Source: Adiantum capillus-veneris
Lineage: Eukaryota > Streptophyta > Polypodiopsida > Polypodiales > Pteridaceae
Assembly (NCBI GenBank): GCA_014529385.2
Contig: CM043942.1
Location: 3,994,501 to 4,058,500 of the forward strand
DNA: 64,000 nucleotides
Direction: 5' to 3'
The position numbers and the translations under genes are program-made. The notes under the pieces were generated by a model. It was given only the letters and a program-made list of their open reading frames with translations. It ran no database searches and was not told the DNA's origin. Numbering within the stretch: the first letter of the stretch is position 1; each line of letters opens with the position of its first letter. Below are positions 1 through 8,876 of the stretch, in pieces.

Positions 1-8
1 TCACTTAA

Positions 9-1028
9 GAAAATCAAACACTAAGAACAGAGAATGAGACCCTCCGCAAACAGCTCCAAGATCTACAAGAGCAACAAAGAAGAGAGACAGAGACACCACA
101 AGAAGAATCAGGTGGAGCAGCCATAGAGCTACCAGAAACTGGAGAGGCAACCACAATTGAAGATCCAGCCCCAGTTCACGAGGTGGCCTCGACTTCAGGA
201 ATCTCTGAAGAAGAAGAACAAAGGCTCCATGACCAAATAGCAAAGTCAACAGAGGAGAGTGCCAAGGCGGAAATGGAATGGGAGAGGAGACTCCTAATCT
301 CCATTAGACTTCAGGGATTAGACACAAAAGTGCTCCATGAAGAGTGGATGCAACCCAGCCTGCCTTTCCCTTTGATGAAGTTTGAAGTGATAAAAACAAA
401 AAAGAGAATAGAGGAGGAGCAGTATGTCACTCTTTACGAAGGCGACATCACAAAAGAGGAACAATCGAAGAAGATTGTAGATTCGCAGCCTAGATGGAGG
501 AAAGGTTGGCTGAACAAATACCCAGCCTACCTCATCTACTTGGTGGAGGCACCAAAGGAGATTCGGGAGAATGCAACCTTCTGCCCGGTGCCAAGAGTCA
601 GAAACTGGAAAGAGCATGGCAAGATTGCAGAAAAGAAGCCAAATTGGCTTAATTATCCCAGGATGCCAGGACCAAAGGCAGGAGAGAGAATAGGTAAAGC
701 CTACATGGTGAAAACCCTAACGGGCACCATCAAGCTCTTTACTGGCTCTCCTGACCTTTCGTGTCAGATGCTCAAGAAAATTTGCAGGACTCTCTTAGCT
801 TGCATTGAAGTGTTCGCGCCAGATAAAGCCACGACCTCGAGTCTACTATCGACGGCCGACACAGTGACTGATATGATATATGATCTTTCATTGCAGCCTT
901 CTCCAAAAGTGTTGCACCTCCTATACCAGAGGATTATGTTTTTGCCTAGCTTCCACATGCAAACATTCAAAGAAGCTTTCTACACCGGCTTTTCACCCAC
1001 GAGAGTAAAATATTCGGCCCAACCTTGA
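9..1028 (+). CDS. Unrecognised ORF upstream of an LTR (element Z, post-pol position)
   Basis: An open frame runs from just after a stop at 6-8 to TGA at 1026. No ATG lies near its left edge (a GTG at 183; first in-frame ATG near 273), so it may be the tail of a longer or spliced product. The N-terminal 25 residues have leucine-spaced, Glu/Gln-rich coiled-coil character, followed by an acidic linker (to about residue 75), a charged helical part and a Trp/Pro-rich middle (RWRKGWLNKYP). The C-terminal third is hydrophobic. I do not recognise the family. It ends about 100 bases before a polypurine tract and LTR, so I infer it is the last ORF of an LTR retrotransposon whose pol lies left of the window. 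It could also be a captured host fragment. Confidence 0.4.
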   Translation, partial: ENQTLRTENETLRKQLQDLQEQQRRETETPQEESGGAAIELPETGEATTIEDPAPVHEVASTSGISEEEEQRLHDQIAKSTEESAKAEMEWERRLLISIRLQGLDTKVLHEEWMQPSLPFPLMKFEVIKTKKRIEEEQYVTLYEGDITKEEQSKKIVDSQPRWRKGWLNKYPAYLIYLVEAPKEIRENATFCPVPRVRNWKEHGKIAEKKPNWLNYPRMPGPKAGERIGKAYMVKTLTGTIKLFTGSPDLSCQMLKKICRTLLACIEVFAPDKATTSSLLSTADTVTDMIYDLSLQPSPKVLHLLYQRIMFLPSFHMQTFKEAFYTGFSPTRVKYSAQP

Positions 1029-1126
1029 CCATCGGCAACCTATGATACGAATCACATTTGCAGATGCTCAAGACGACAGGACTTTATTGACCAAGCATAA
1101 AAGTCATGTCAGGGACGACATGAACG

Positions 1127-1139
1127 CGGAGGGGGGGAG
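1127..1139 (+). promoter_or_regulatory. Polypurine tract of element Z
   Basis: A G-rich purine run (GGAGGGGGGGAG) sits directly before TGTTGAGCC, the expected start of an LTR. It would prime plus-strand DNA synthesis. It fixes the element as plus-strand and the following repeat as its 3' LTR. Confidence 0.6.
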
Positions 1140-2017
1140 TGTTGAGCCAGCAGAGGATCACACCCACATTTTTGCTCACACTCATCATTTTGTAACCATT
1201 GATTGTAATAAATGTCTTTCCGACATTAATTTTGATTTGAGCCATTCATTAAGTAACAAGACTCAATTGAGTTTCCAGCTTGTAATTCCGAAGTAATTTC
1301 ACTTGCTGATGTAATTAGTTAGAGATGTTCTCACCTCCAAGGCTGAGGTATATAAGCCAAAGTTTTTGTAACCTAAGGAGATTCAGATTATTAATCAAAG
1401 TGAGTTTTTGAGCGCCGTGACTGTGTCTGAGAGAGAGTGAGAGAGAGAGAGAGTCTTATCTACTTGCTACGCGAGCTACGGAGCCGCCATTGGAGAAGTG
1501 ACACCGCCATTGTGTTAGCAACGGCGAGAGCTATGCACAGATACCAAGAGTGCGCACTATCAGCTTCTATGTGTGGTAAGTTCCTACGAGCTTCGGTGTG
1601 AGTTTTCTTCCAACTCGTGTGTCGAAATGGAGCGTGCAGCATATCTATAGAGCCACAACGAGTAGAGCTACACATTGGTACCATCGGGGTCAAGTTTCGA
1701 TCACCTGTATTTTTCGGCCTGTCTTCATACGCGTTTATCGCACGGAGTGGTTATGGGTTGATTTTGCAGTTCAAGTCTTTAGGGTGTTGTTCTTACCTAG
1801 TGTATAGACTTCCCCTTGAGTTTGAGATCGATTCAATGATTCTAGATCCTGTTTTGTATAGCATTCGTTCGTAGTACGGATTTCAGTCACTTGCGTATTT
1901 TAGAACTTAGATTTGATTTCCTTAGTAGTGATTGTCATTAGAAGGTCGAGTAGGTGATTTGACACCCACCTAGTTGTTTCCATGCGCCTGCGGGTCAAGC
2001 TCCGTCCTCGTCTGACA
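1140..2017 (+). repeat. 3' LTR of element Z (right edge approximate)
   Basis: Starts TGTTGAG after the polypurine tract and holds a TATA-like GGTATATAAG at 1345-1354, then a GA-rich tract (about 1428-1452) in the presumed R/U5. The end is placed at TCTGACA (2017), where the decayed minus-strand Copia A begins. The partner LTR is outside the window, so length and edge are inferred. It interrupts element A and is therefore younger than A. Confidence 0.5.
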
Positions 2018-2073
2018 AATTCTGTTGTTGGTTGAGTTCTCGCTATTTAGCTTCCGCTAGCGGCGTAACCGCC

Positions 2074-2550
2074 TTAACAGTCTACATTCAGCGTAAACAT
2101 TCTGCCCACACATTTGCCCTCTGTGATCAGCTTACAGCCATTCTGGAAATCTTCTACATAACAGCCATTGCGATTGAAGCGAACCTGCAAACCCTGCTCA
2201 ACCATTTGTCCAACAGAAACAAGATTCTTTGTAATGTTTGGGACATGAAGTACATCTACTAAGTACTTTGATTTCCCACTCTTCGTATTTAGAGGTATGT
2301 CCCCTACATGAGCAATGGGGTGAGTTGTGCCATCTCCTGTCTACACATAGCCTGACACATCTGGTTTGCGCATATCTCTAAACCACTCTCCACGAGACGT
2401 CATGTGATTAGAGACACCTGAATCCACATACCAAACATCATCTTGGGTGGAATTCTCTGCAATCATTGTATTCATTACATGCTACATAACAAACATGCGC
2501 TCGTTTTTGCTCTCATCTGCATCTCTGCTAGTAGATGCATAGTTGCCCTG
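2074..2550 (-). pseudogene. Copia protease and following region, truncated (element A)
   Basis: Reading minus from the end of gag gives a Copia protease-like segment: WYVDSGVSNHMTS (catalytic D-S-G) around 2390-2430, then a segment matching the usual protease-to-pre-integrase linker (VLHVPNITKNLVSVGQM, about 2210-2260). Three in-frame stops are present: after gag, near 2480, and near 2340. The frame ends at TAA 2074. No integrase, RT or RNase H follows, because element Z's LTR replaces the rest. Dead fragment; the family assignment is firm. Confidence 0.75.
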
Positions 2551-3450
2551 TTATCTCTTTCCACTTGCTTTTCCCTTTGGACAGTCACGTGACATGTGAC
2601 CTCTTTCACCACAAGTCCAACATTCTCTGTTATCTGCAGTATGTTGCTTCCTGCTTGATCCTGCACCACAACCTCTTTGACTCCCCCTGCCTTGAGACTG
2701 GTTTCCCCTGCCACCTGTATTGTTTTGATTTGATTGACCTTCTTGAAATTGGCCCCTGCAACCCCTTTGGCCTCGACCAAGACCTCTAACTCTACCTCTG
2801 TTGGAGTTAGAATAGAAGGCCTGTTCAGAATTATTTCTGCCATGAGAAGAAGATGTGTCAAGGTTCTTCTCCTCAAGAATAAGCATAGAAATAAAATATT
2901 GGAACACGGGGATGTCGTCTCTTGTATTCATGGAAGACCTGAAATGTACATACTCATCTCCTAGACCATCCAAGCATGCACGGACAATGTCATCGTCTTC
3001 CACTGAGACTTTAATAGATCCAAGATCCTCAATAATACTCTTGATCTTCAAGGAATAATCATTGATGGAGAGGTTGTTCCTCTTAACCTGATTTAGCTCC
3101 GACTTTAGTTGAAGCTTCCTGGCCTTGGTGTTCACCTCGAACACTCTGCCTAAGTTTTTCCATGCAATGGCGGGGGTTTCAGCATCCTGTAGATAGCCCA
3201 TCATGCCATCTGTGATGCTCATAGAAAGCCAATACATCACTTTGCTCTGGCCTTGTTGCCACTCCCTCAAAGATTTTCTTTGTTCTGCTGTAGCATTTGC
3301 CTCGGGAATCTCTGGTTCCTTTTCATTGTCTCCTTCTACATAGTCCCAATAACCTTTTCCTTTTAGGAAATTAGTTATTCTGAACTTCCATGCAGGGTAG
3401 TTATTTTTCTCAAGATTCTCAGTAACAATCTGACTGAAACCGTCAGACAT
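2551..3450 (-). CDS. gag: Copia Gag (element A)
   Basis: A 299-residue ORF from ATG 3450. The N-terminal part (YPAWKFRITNFLKGKGYWDYVEG) and central helices match the Copia UBN2/DUF4219-type Gag. A Gly/Arg/Gln-rich stretch (about residues 220-260) precedes one CCHC zinc knuckle, CWTCGERGHMSRDC (about 276-289), that binds RNA during packaging. The start lies about 255 bases inside the primer site, a normal leader length. Gag is open throughout, but the protease frame that should follow is stopped, so the locus cannot make a full polyprotein. Confidence 0.85.
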   Translation of the reverse strand: MSDGFSQIVTENLEKNNYPAWKFRITNFLKGKGYWDYVEGDNEKEPEIPEANATAEQRKSLREWQQGQSKVMYWLSMSITDGMMGYLQDAETPAIAWKNLGRVFEVNTKARKLQLKSELNQVKRNNLSINDYSLKIKSIIEDLGSIKVSVEDDDIVRACLDGLGDEYVHFRSSMNTRDDIPVFQYFISMLILEEKNLDTSSSHGRNNSEQAFYSNSNRGRVRGLGRGQRGCRGQFQEGQSNQNNTGGRGNQSQGRGSQRGCGAGSSRKQHTADNRECWTCGERGHMSRDCPKGKASGKR

Positions 3451-3706
3451 CTTGAAGCACTAAGACAAAATAGCTGCAATCTGCAAAAACCTGCAAATTT
3501 GCTGAACCTGCTATCGTGGTACCTGTAACGCTTTCTACACTCAACGAGTGTCCACAATCAAGCGTACATACAACCACTGTACTTGTATAGTAAATCTCTG
3601 TGTACTACACTTTGGAGACCTGTTCAGAAACTCGGCATCTGGTTGTGGATTGCGAACGAAGGGATTGTGATGCTCTTGCTCTCTTAGCCTCTCTTGCCTT
3701 CACCAA

Positions 3707-3718
3707 GCTCTGATACCA
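3707..3718 (-). promoter_or_regulatory. Primer-binding site of element A (tRNA-iMet type)
   Basis: Minus strand reads TGGTATCAGAGC, the standard plant Copia primer site complementary to initiator tRNA-Met. It lies immediately inside the 5' LTR, which sets orientation and LTR edge. Confidence 0.85.
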
Positions 3719-4039
3719 TGTAAAGAAAGCGGATGCAAGAGAGCTACACAAGACAAGCACACAGCACACAGAGATGGAAAGCTTCTTCTTCTTTGTATAG
3801 AAAAGAGAGTACAAAATGACTAAGTGCTAAAGCTGAAAAGTAGCACATATGTACATGCGGTCACTAAGTGTGAACATGCTAGAAGCGTACTAGGCTAGCA
3901 CTATAAGTGTAGTCCAGCTGTAGAATCACTGGCAGAGATCCTCTGTGTCGGTCACCTAACGCGCCAGTGAGTAAATGCCATAAGCGGCCAAGACCCGTAG
4001 TGGATGCCAGCTCAAGATGTAGAGCTCGACATCTCAACA
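3719..4039 (-). repeat. 5' LTR of Copia element A
   Basis: On the minus strand the LTR starts TGTTGAGATG (4039) and ends CTTTACA (3719) against the primer site. The left edge is fixed by the primer site. The right edge is fixed because element B's integrase coding sequence stops matching its relative (element H) at about 4040. Length about 321 bp. The other LTR is lost. Confidence 0.7.
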
Positions 4040-4042
4040 CAT

Positions 4043-4437
4043 TTCGAAACATTTTCAGTCATAGCCAGAAATTGTTTGAAGCACATAAACACTTTGGACT
4101 TTGCCTTAAGTGGATAGACCCATGCATGCCTGGAGTAATCATCAATGAAATTCACGAAGTAAAGGTAATTGCCCAAGGATGGAGTTTGCATGGGCCCACA
4201 AACATCACTATGCACAAGTTTCAACCTGCATGTGGCCCTAACTAAACCATCCTTTGGAAACTTTGAATGCTGCATCTTATCCAAAATATAGCCTTCACAG
4301 AAATGTTTGACAAGTGCTTCAAGAGGTGGCAAAGAAGCAACCATAGCAATTTTTTGCAAACGCAGCAAACTAACAAAATGCAGATTCCCGAAACGTGCAT
4401 GCCAAATTTTTGCATTTGAAATAGCCTTAGAATCCAC
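4043..4437 (-). pseudogene. Pre-integrase and integrase N-terminal part (element B)
   Basis: Minus frame with the pre-integrase signature IWHARFGNLHF, a CEGYILDKM segment (second Cys of the HHCC finger apparently lost) and the first catalytic Asp region HSDVCGPMQTPSLGN. The reading stops at NVSKC, where element A is inserted. The second and third catalytic residues (D, E) are missing from the window. Confidence 0.75.
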
Positions 4438-4497
4438 AACTGCATTTACAAAATTCTACCCACACTTGTCATACAAAGTGAGCTTATACAGCCCACA

Positions 4498-4851
4498 TCA
4501 TAAAATGCCAGATAGAACAATTTCATCACCAAAACTGATATCATGTACTATACATTTTGTATCCACAAGATTGACTACAAGACCAAGTCTAGCAACTGCA
4601 GATAAAGACAAAAGATTCTTCTTGATCCAAGGTACATAAAGTGCATCAACAAGTGTGAAAGAACTTCCATTTGCACCAGTAAGCACAATCTTTCCAACTC
4701 CTTGAACCAAATAAGAGGCATTGTTGGCACAAGTGACTGAATTCCCATGAGAGACATACTCAAGAGAGGTGAACAAATCACGACGTGAATTAACGTGATT
4801 TGTAGCACCATTGTCAAAATACCACACATGTGAATCTACAGCAATTGACAT
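4498..4851 (-). pseudogene. Copia protease segment (element B)
   Basis: ORF of 117 residues with HVWYFDNGATNHVNSRRDLF. The usual D-S-G/D-T-G catalytic triplet reads D-N-G, so the protease is likely dead. It is followed by the standard VDALYVPWIKKNLLSLSAV linker. Comparable to 57492-57850 in element H. Confidence 0.75.
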
Positions 4852-5239
4852 TCATGCATCATGGACAATAGGAATTATAGGTACACTCTACACTAAAATC
4901 CCATTATGCATCAATATCAGCATCACAGTCTCCTTTCACGGAAGACTCAACAATAGCTGCATTTGTAGTTAAACTAGCATTTGCAGTGAAAGCACCCTCT
5001 TTCTTCTTAGCCTCTTTGGCCTTCAACTTAGGACACTGCTTGATCAAGTGATCATTAGCTTTACAATAATGGCAACACATCTTCGTTTTGCCCTTATCAC
5101 CAAAATTTCCAAACGAATTAGTGCCAGCAGAAGCATTAGGAACAAGTGATTTTTCACTCGCAAAAGAACCATAAGAGGTGGCTGCATTGCTGCTACCACC
5201 TTTTCTTTAAGCAGCAATAAAGGCCTATTCAACTGCATG

Positions 5240-5787
5240 CTATCTAGTTTTTTTTTTTTTGGAAAGAGAATCTTGCAACAACAATGTGCATAATGCATCA
5301 AACTTGAGAACTTTTGGATTTCCTTGGGTCATAAGTCTCCAAGTACTAGCAAAAATTTGGTAAGAATTTGGCAAAGCATCAAGAACAGTCTGCACAAGTG
5401 TGCTGTCAAAAATGACTTCGCCTACAGAAATAAGTTTCTCATTGATATCCTTGACATGAGCAAGGAAAGTGTCCATATCATCTTCCTCATGCATAATCTT
5501 CGAATCGAGCTCTTTATGCACTAATGCAATTTTTGCCTCATTGCGACTTGCATCAAGACCAGCCAAAATATCCCAAGCCTGCTTTACAAATTTTTCTGAA
5601 CAAATGTGAGGAGTAATAGTGCACTTCACAGAAAACACAATCAATGCATGAGCCTATGCATCTTTCACATCCCATCGAGCTTGCTCAGTAATACGAAAAA
5701 CAACTCTGATAGCAGCAATCCTGCCACCAAAACCTGCAACATCCTCAACATCGCCTACATCCTCAGAACTAGGACGTGCATCAATGT
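5240..5787 (-). pseudogene. gag: Copia Gag, middle part (element B)
   Basis: Minus-strand Gag helices (AWDILAGLDASRNEAKIALVHKELDSKIMHEED and onward) open from 5644 to 5240. The reading from 5787 to 5645 is weaker, with stops. Downstream (about 5050-5080) a zinc knuckle can still be read in another frame. A T-run near 5250-5260 coincides with the frame end, suggesting a slippage indel. Gag begins at 11107 on the other side of element C. Confidence 0.7.
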
Positions 5788-5792
5788 CCTAC
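5788..5792. repeat. Target-site duplication of element C (left copy)
   Basis: CCTAC directly before the LTR; the same five bases follow the other LTR at 10975-10979. Five bases is the standard Copia duplication. Confidence 0.85.
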
Positions 5793-6069
5793 TGTTGAAG
5801 ATGATGAAACGGGAAACAGAAGGAAGACAGCAACTCAGAGTAGGAAGAAGATGGAGAAGGAGAAGACACAGAGCTTGTGTACGAGATCTCTGTAGTCTGT
5901 CTCTCTGTATTGGAATAATGGTGTATCCAAACTCAGAGCTACAAAGCTTATATGAAACCCTAAGAGATAAGGTATCCTTTCACACCGGATGTCCAGGGGG
6001 AAAAACCCAGTGGGAGAAAAGTGCCCCTTGTGAAGCGCGTATACACACTAACACTACTACATGTCTACA
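5793..6069 (-). repeat. 3' LTR of Copia element C
   Basis: 277 bp, TG...CA ends, matching 10698-10974 with about five substitutions by eye (near 5811, 5859-5861, 6002 and 6034). The minus-strand polypurine tract lies next to it at about 6071-6082. The low divergence marks C as the youngest element here. Confidence 0.92.
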
Positions 6070-6070
6070 A

Positions 6071-6082
6071 ATCCCCCCTGTA
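6071..6082 (-). promoter_or_regulatory. Polypurine tract of element C
   Basis: Minus strand reads TACAGGGGGGAT immediately before the LTR start. It primes plus-strand DNA synthesis during reverse transcription. Confidence 0.75.
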
Positions 6083-6116
6083 GTGATAGTGTGAATCCGT
6101 ACAAGGTAGCAGATCA

Positions 6117-8876
6117 TCATGTGTATGAGAGTAAGCCCAAATCTTTTCGGAAAGCTTCAAACTTTTCTCGTGATAACGCCTTCGTAAATAGATCTACAAT
6201 GTTATCCTGTGTAGGACAGTAAGTTAGTGTGATCTCCCCTGCATGTAGCCTTTCCCTGACATAGTGGTAGTGAACCTCTATGTGCTTTGTTCTTGCATGA
6301 AATACTGGATACCTTGCAACTGCCATAGCACTCTGACTGTCAGTGAAAATGGTAGTGGGTGCCTGTTGACACTCACAAAGATCTGCCAATAACCTGCGTA
6401 TCCATACACAATCAACTGTTGCCGTGAAAGCTGCCCTGTACTCAGCTTCACAAGTTGATGTAGCCACTGTGGGTTGCTTCTTGCTTAGCCAAGATATACA
6501 TGCATTTCCCAAGAAAAAACAATTGCCACTTGTGGAATGTCGTGTGTCAAAATCACTAGCCCAATCTGAATCGTTGTAACCAAGAAGCTGCATATAACTG
6601 TGCTTTCCATACATATCCCCCCTTGGAAAGAACATGGCAAGATTAGGGGTACCTGAAAGGTAACGAAGTATGCGCTTCACAGCCTGCCAATGATGCATAC
6701 CTGGGCTGTGCATAAATCTGCTTGCTTGTGAAACCCCAAATTGAATGTCTGGACGAGTGTTGCCTGCCAAATATATCAAGCAACCAACCGCTGCTGCATA
6801 AGTATGTACATGAAAAGGTTCTCCAGCATCGTGCATGCTCAACTTTGATCCAGTTTCTACAGGTGTAGAGATTGGTTTACAATTTTGCATACCAAACTTG
6901 TCCAAAATTTTATGCAAATATTTTTCCTGCAGCATGTATATGCCATCCTCTGATTGCACAAACTGAATACCCAAGTAATAATGTAGCAAACCAAGATCAA
7001 ACATCTCAAAGGTTTTTCTCAAAGCATCTTTAAACGCTTCAATTTCATCTGCACTATTGCCTGTAAGAAGCATATCATCCACATAAAGTGTTAGCATAAT
7101 GAGAACTCCATCTCTCTTTTTGACATACAAAGTACTTTCTGTTGGACTATTATGAAATCCCTGGCCAATCAAATAAGTATGTATCTTCTCATACCATGCT
7201 CTTGGAGCCTGTTTGAGACCATACAAAGCTTTACACAATCTACATACCTTTTGCTCTTGACCTTTTACAACAAAACCACTTGGTTGACTTACATAAACTT
7301 CTTCCTGCAAATCACCATTCAAAAAAGCAGTTTTGATATCCAACTGATGCACTTTCCAACCATGATGAGCAGCAATTGCAACTAGTGATCTAACTGTGGA
7401 CGCACGAGAAGTAGGAGCAAAGGTTTCATCATAATCTATGCCTTTCTGTTGCGCATAGCCTTTTGCCACAAGCCTTGCTTTGTACCTGTCAACAGTACCA
7501 TCTTGTTTCCTTTTTACCTTAAAAACCCACTTTGTACCAATAGGCTTTTTACCTGTAGGCAAGTCCACTAGATCCCATGTATGATTCTTATGAATAGAAT
7601 CAATTTCTTGCTGCATAGCATCTTTCCACTGAACACACTCTAAAGCTTGTTCAAATGAATCAGGCTCATCTGCATCACAAAGAGTGCTAAAGCAAGCCAA
7701 ATCTAGTTGCTCTCTGCCAAAAGTAGTACCAGCACGTGTTTTTCGTGGCAACGGTGCATCCAACTTGCTATCCTGCAAAGTTTTCTGAACCCATTTAGGC
7801 AAGGTTCTTTCTTCCCTGAGAACTTCTTGCTCTTCACGCACAATTTCCTCTACATCATGAGGTGTCACATGTTGATCAAAAGATTGATCAAGATTATCAA
7901 CCTGTTGTGATTCTTGATTTTCCACAAAAGAAGGAAGCAAACCTTCAAATACATCATGTGTCTGCATATGAGGTACATCAAAAGCAACCATAGGTTGAGC
8001 AGTAGTTTCCGCAAAAATTACATCACGACTTTCAAAAATCTTGTTTGTAGCAGGATTGTAAAGTCTATAACCTTTACTTCCACTACTGCACCCCACAAAT
8101 ATAAATTTGATTGCCTTATCATCAAGCTTCCCACGTAACTGCTGAGGGATGTGAGCATAAGCAAGACAACCAAAAACACGAAGATAACTGACTGAAGGTT
8201 TTTTGTCATACCAAGCTTCATATGCAGTAATGGTCTTCAAGGCACGAGTAGGACACCTGTTCAAAACATGTGCTGCACAAGCAACTGCCTCCATCCATAG
8301 CTTATGAGGCAAACTCTTAGCCTTGAGCATACATCTAGCCGTCTCCATTAAAGACCAGTTCTTCCTTTCTGCAACACCATTCTGTTGTGGTGTGTATGGC
8401 ATAGTGCATTGGTGTTTAATGCCTTTCTTTCCCAAAAAATCCTTAAATGCACCTGACATGTATTCACCTCCTCGATCGGTACGAAGAGTCTGTACTTTGC
8501 AACCTGTTTCATTTTCAACCATGGCGACATAATGTTGAAAAACTGCAAACACATCTGACTTTGCTTTGATTGGATACACCCAACAAAACCTGGAAAAGTC
8601 ATCAATGAAGGTCACAAAATAAAGGCTGTTTCCCAAAGATGTCGTCCTCATAGGACCACATACATCACTGTGTACAAGCTGCAACTTTCGTGTCGCTCTA
8701 ACTGAACCATCCTGCGAAAATGCAAATCTGTGCATCTTTCCAAGAACGCAACCTTCACATACATGTCTTGGTGGCATCTCCAATAAAGACAAATCATGCA
8801 CCATATTATGACGTTGTAAAGTCATCAAACTTCCATAACCAACATGCCCAAATCTAGCATGCCACAACTCAGCATC
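6117..8876 (-). CDS. pol: Copia Pol: integrase, reverse transcriptase, RNase H (element C)
   Basis: Open for over 900 residues in the same frame as gag and separated from it only by TAG 8877-8879. Pre-integrase WHARFGHVGYG is followed by the zinc-finger Cys pair (CEGCVLGK). The integrase triad is readable: D in HSDVCGP (about residue 68), D in RTDRGGEY (131), E in QQNGVAERKN (167). RT has the ALYGLKQAPRAWYEK block and the catalytic YVDDM. RNase H carries NDSDWASD and CEAEYRA, ending FTKALSREKFEAFRKDLG. Length and order are those of an intact Copia Pol. It integrates and copies the element in virus-like particles. Whether translation passes the TAG decides if it is live. Confidence 0.92.
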   Translation of the reverse strand, partial: DAELWHARFGHVGYGSLMTLQRHNMVHDLSLLEMPPRHVCEGCVLGKMHRFAFSQDGSVRATRKLQLVHSDVCGPMRTTSLGNSLYFVTFIDDFSRFCWVYPIKAKSDVFAVFQHYVAMVENETGCKVQTLRTDRGGEYMSGAFKDFLGKKGIKHQCTMPYTPQQNGVAERKNWSLMETARCMLKAKSLPHKLWMEAVACAAHVLNRCPTRALKTITAYEAWYDKKPSVSYLRVFGCLAYAHIPQQLRGKLDDKAIKFIFVGCSSGSKGYRLYNPATNKIFESRDVIFAETTAQPMVAFDVPHMQTHDVFEGLLPSFVENQESQQVDNLDQSFDQHVTPHDVEEIVREEQEVLREERTLPKWVQKTLQDSKLDAPLPRKTRAGTTFGREQLDLACFSTLCDADEPDSFEQALECVQWKDAMQQEIDSIHKNHTWDLVDLPTGKKPIGTKWVFKVKRKQDGTVDRYKARLVAKGYAQQKGIDYDETFAPTSRASTVRSLVAIAAHHGWKVHQLDIKTAFLNGDLQEEVYVSQPSGFVVKGQEQKVCRLCKALYGLKQAPRAWYEKIHTYLIGQGFHNSPTESTLYVKKRDGVLIMLTLYVDDMLLTGNSADEIEAFKDALRKTFEMFDLGLLHYYLGIQFVQSEDGIYMLQEKYLHKILDKFGMQNCKPISTPVETGSKLSMHDAGEPFHVHTYAAAVGCLIYLAGNTRPDIQFGVSQASRFMHSPGMHHWQAVKRILRYLSGTPNLAMFFPRGDMYGKHSYMQLLGYNDSDWASDFDTRHSTSGNCFFLGNACISWLSKKQPTVATSTCEAEYRAAFTATVDCVWIRRLLADLCECQQAPTTIFTDSQSAMAVARYPVFHARTKHIEVHYHYVRERLHAGEITLTYCPTQDNIVDLFTKALSREKFEAFRKDLGLLSYT

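Noticed and set aside
2475-2876. 133-codon minus ORF overlapping gag of element A
   Set aside because: Out-of-frame shadow of the true Gag frame (zinc knuckle is in the other frame).
5606-6094. 162-codon plus ORF with an Arg-rich middle
   Set aside because: Antisense through the LTR of element C; the same peptide appears at the other LTR because the LTR is duplicated.
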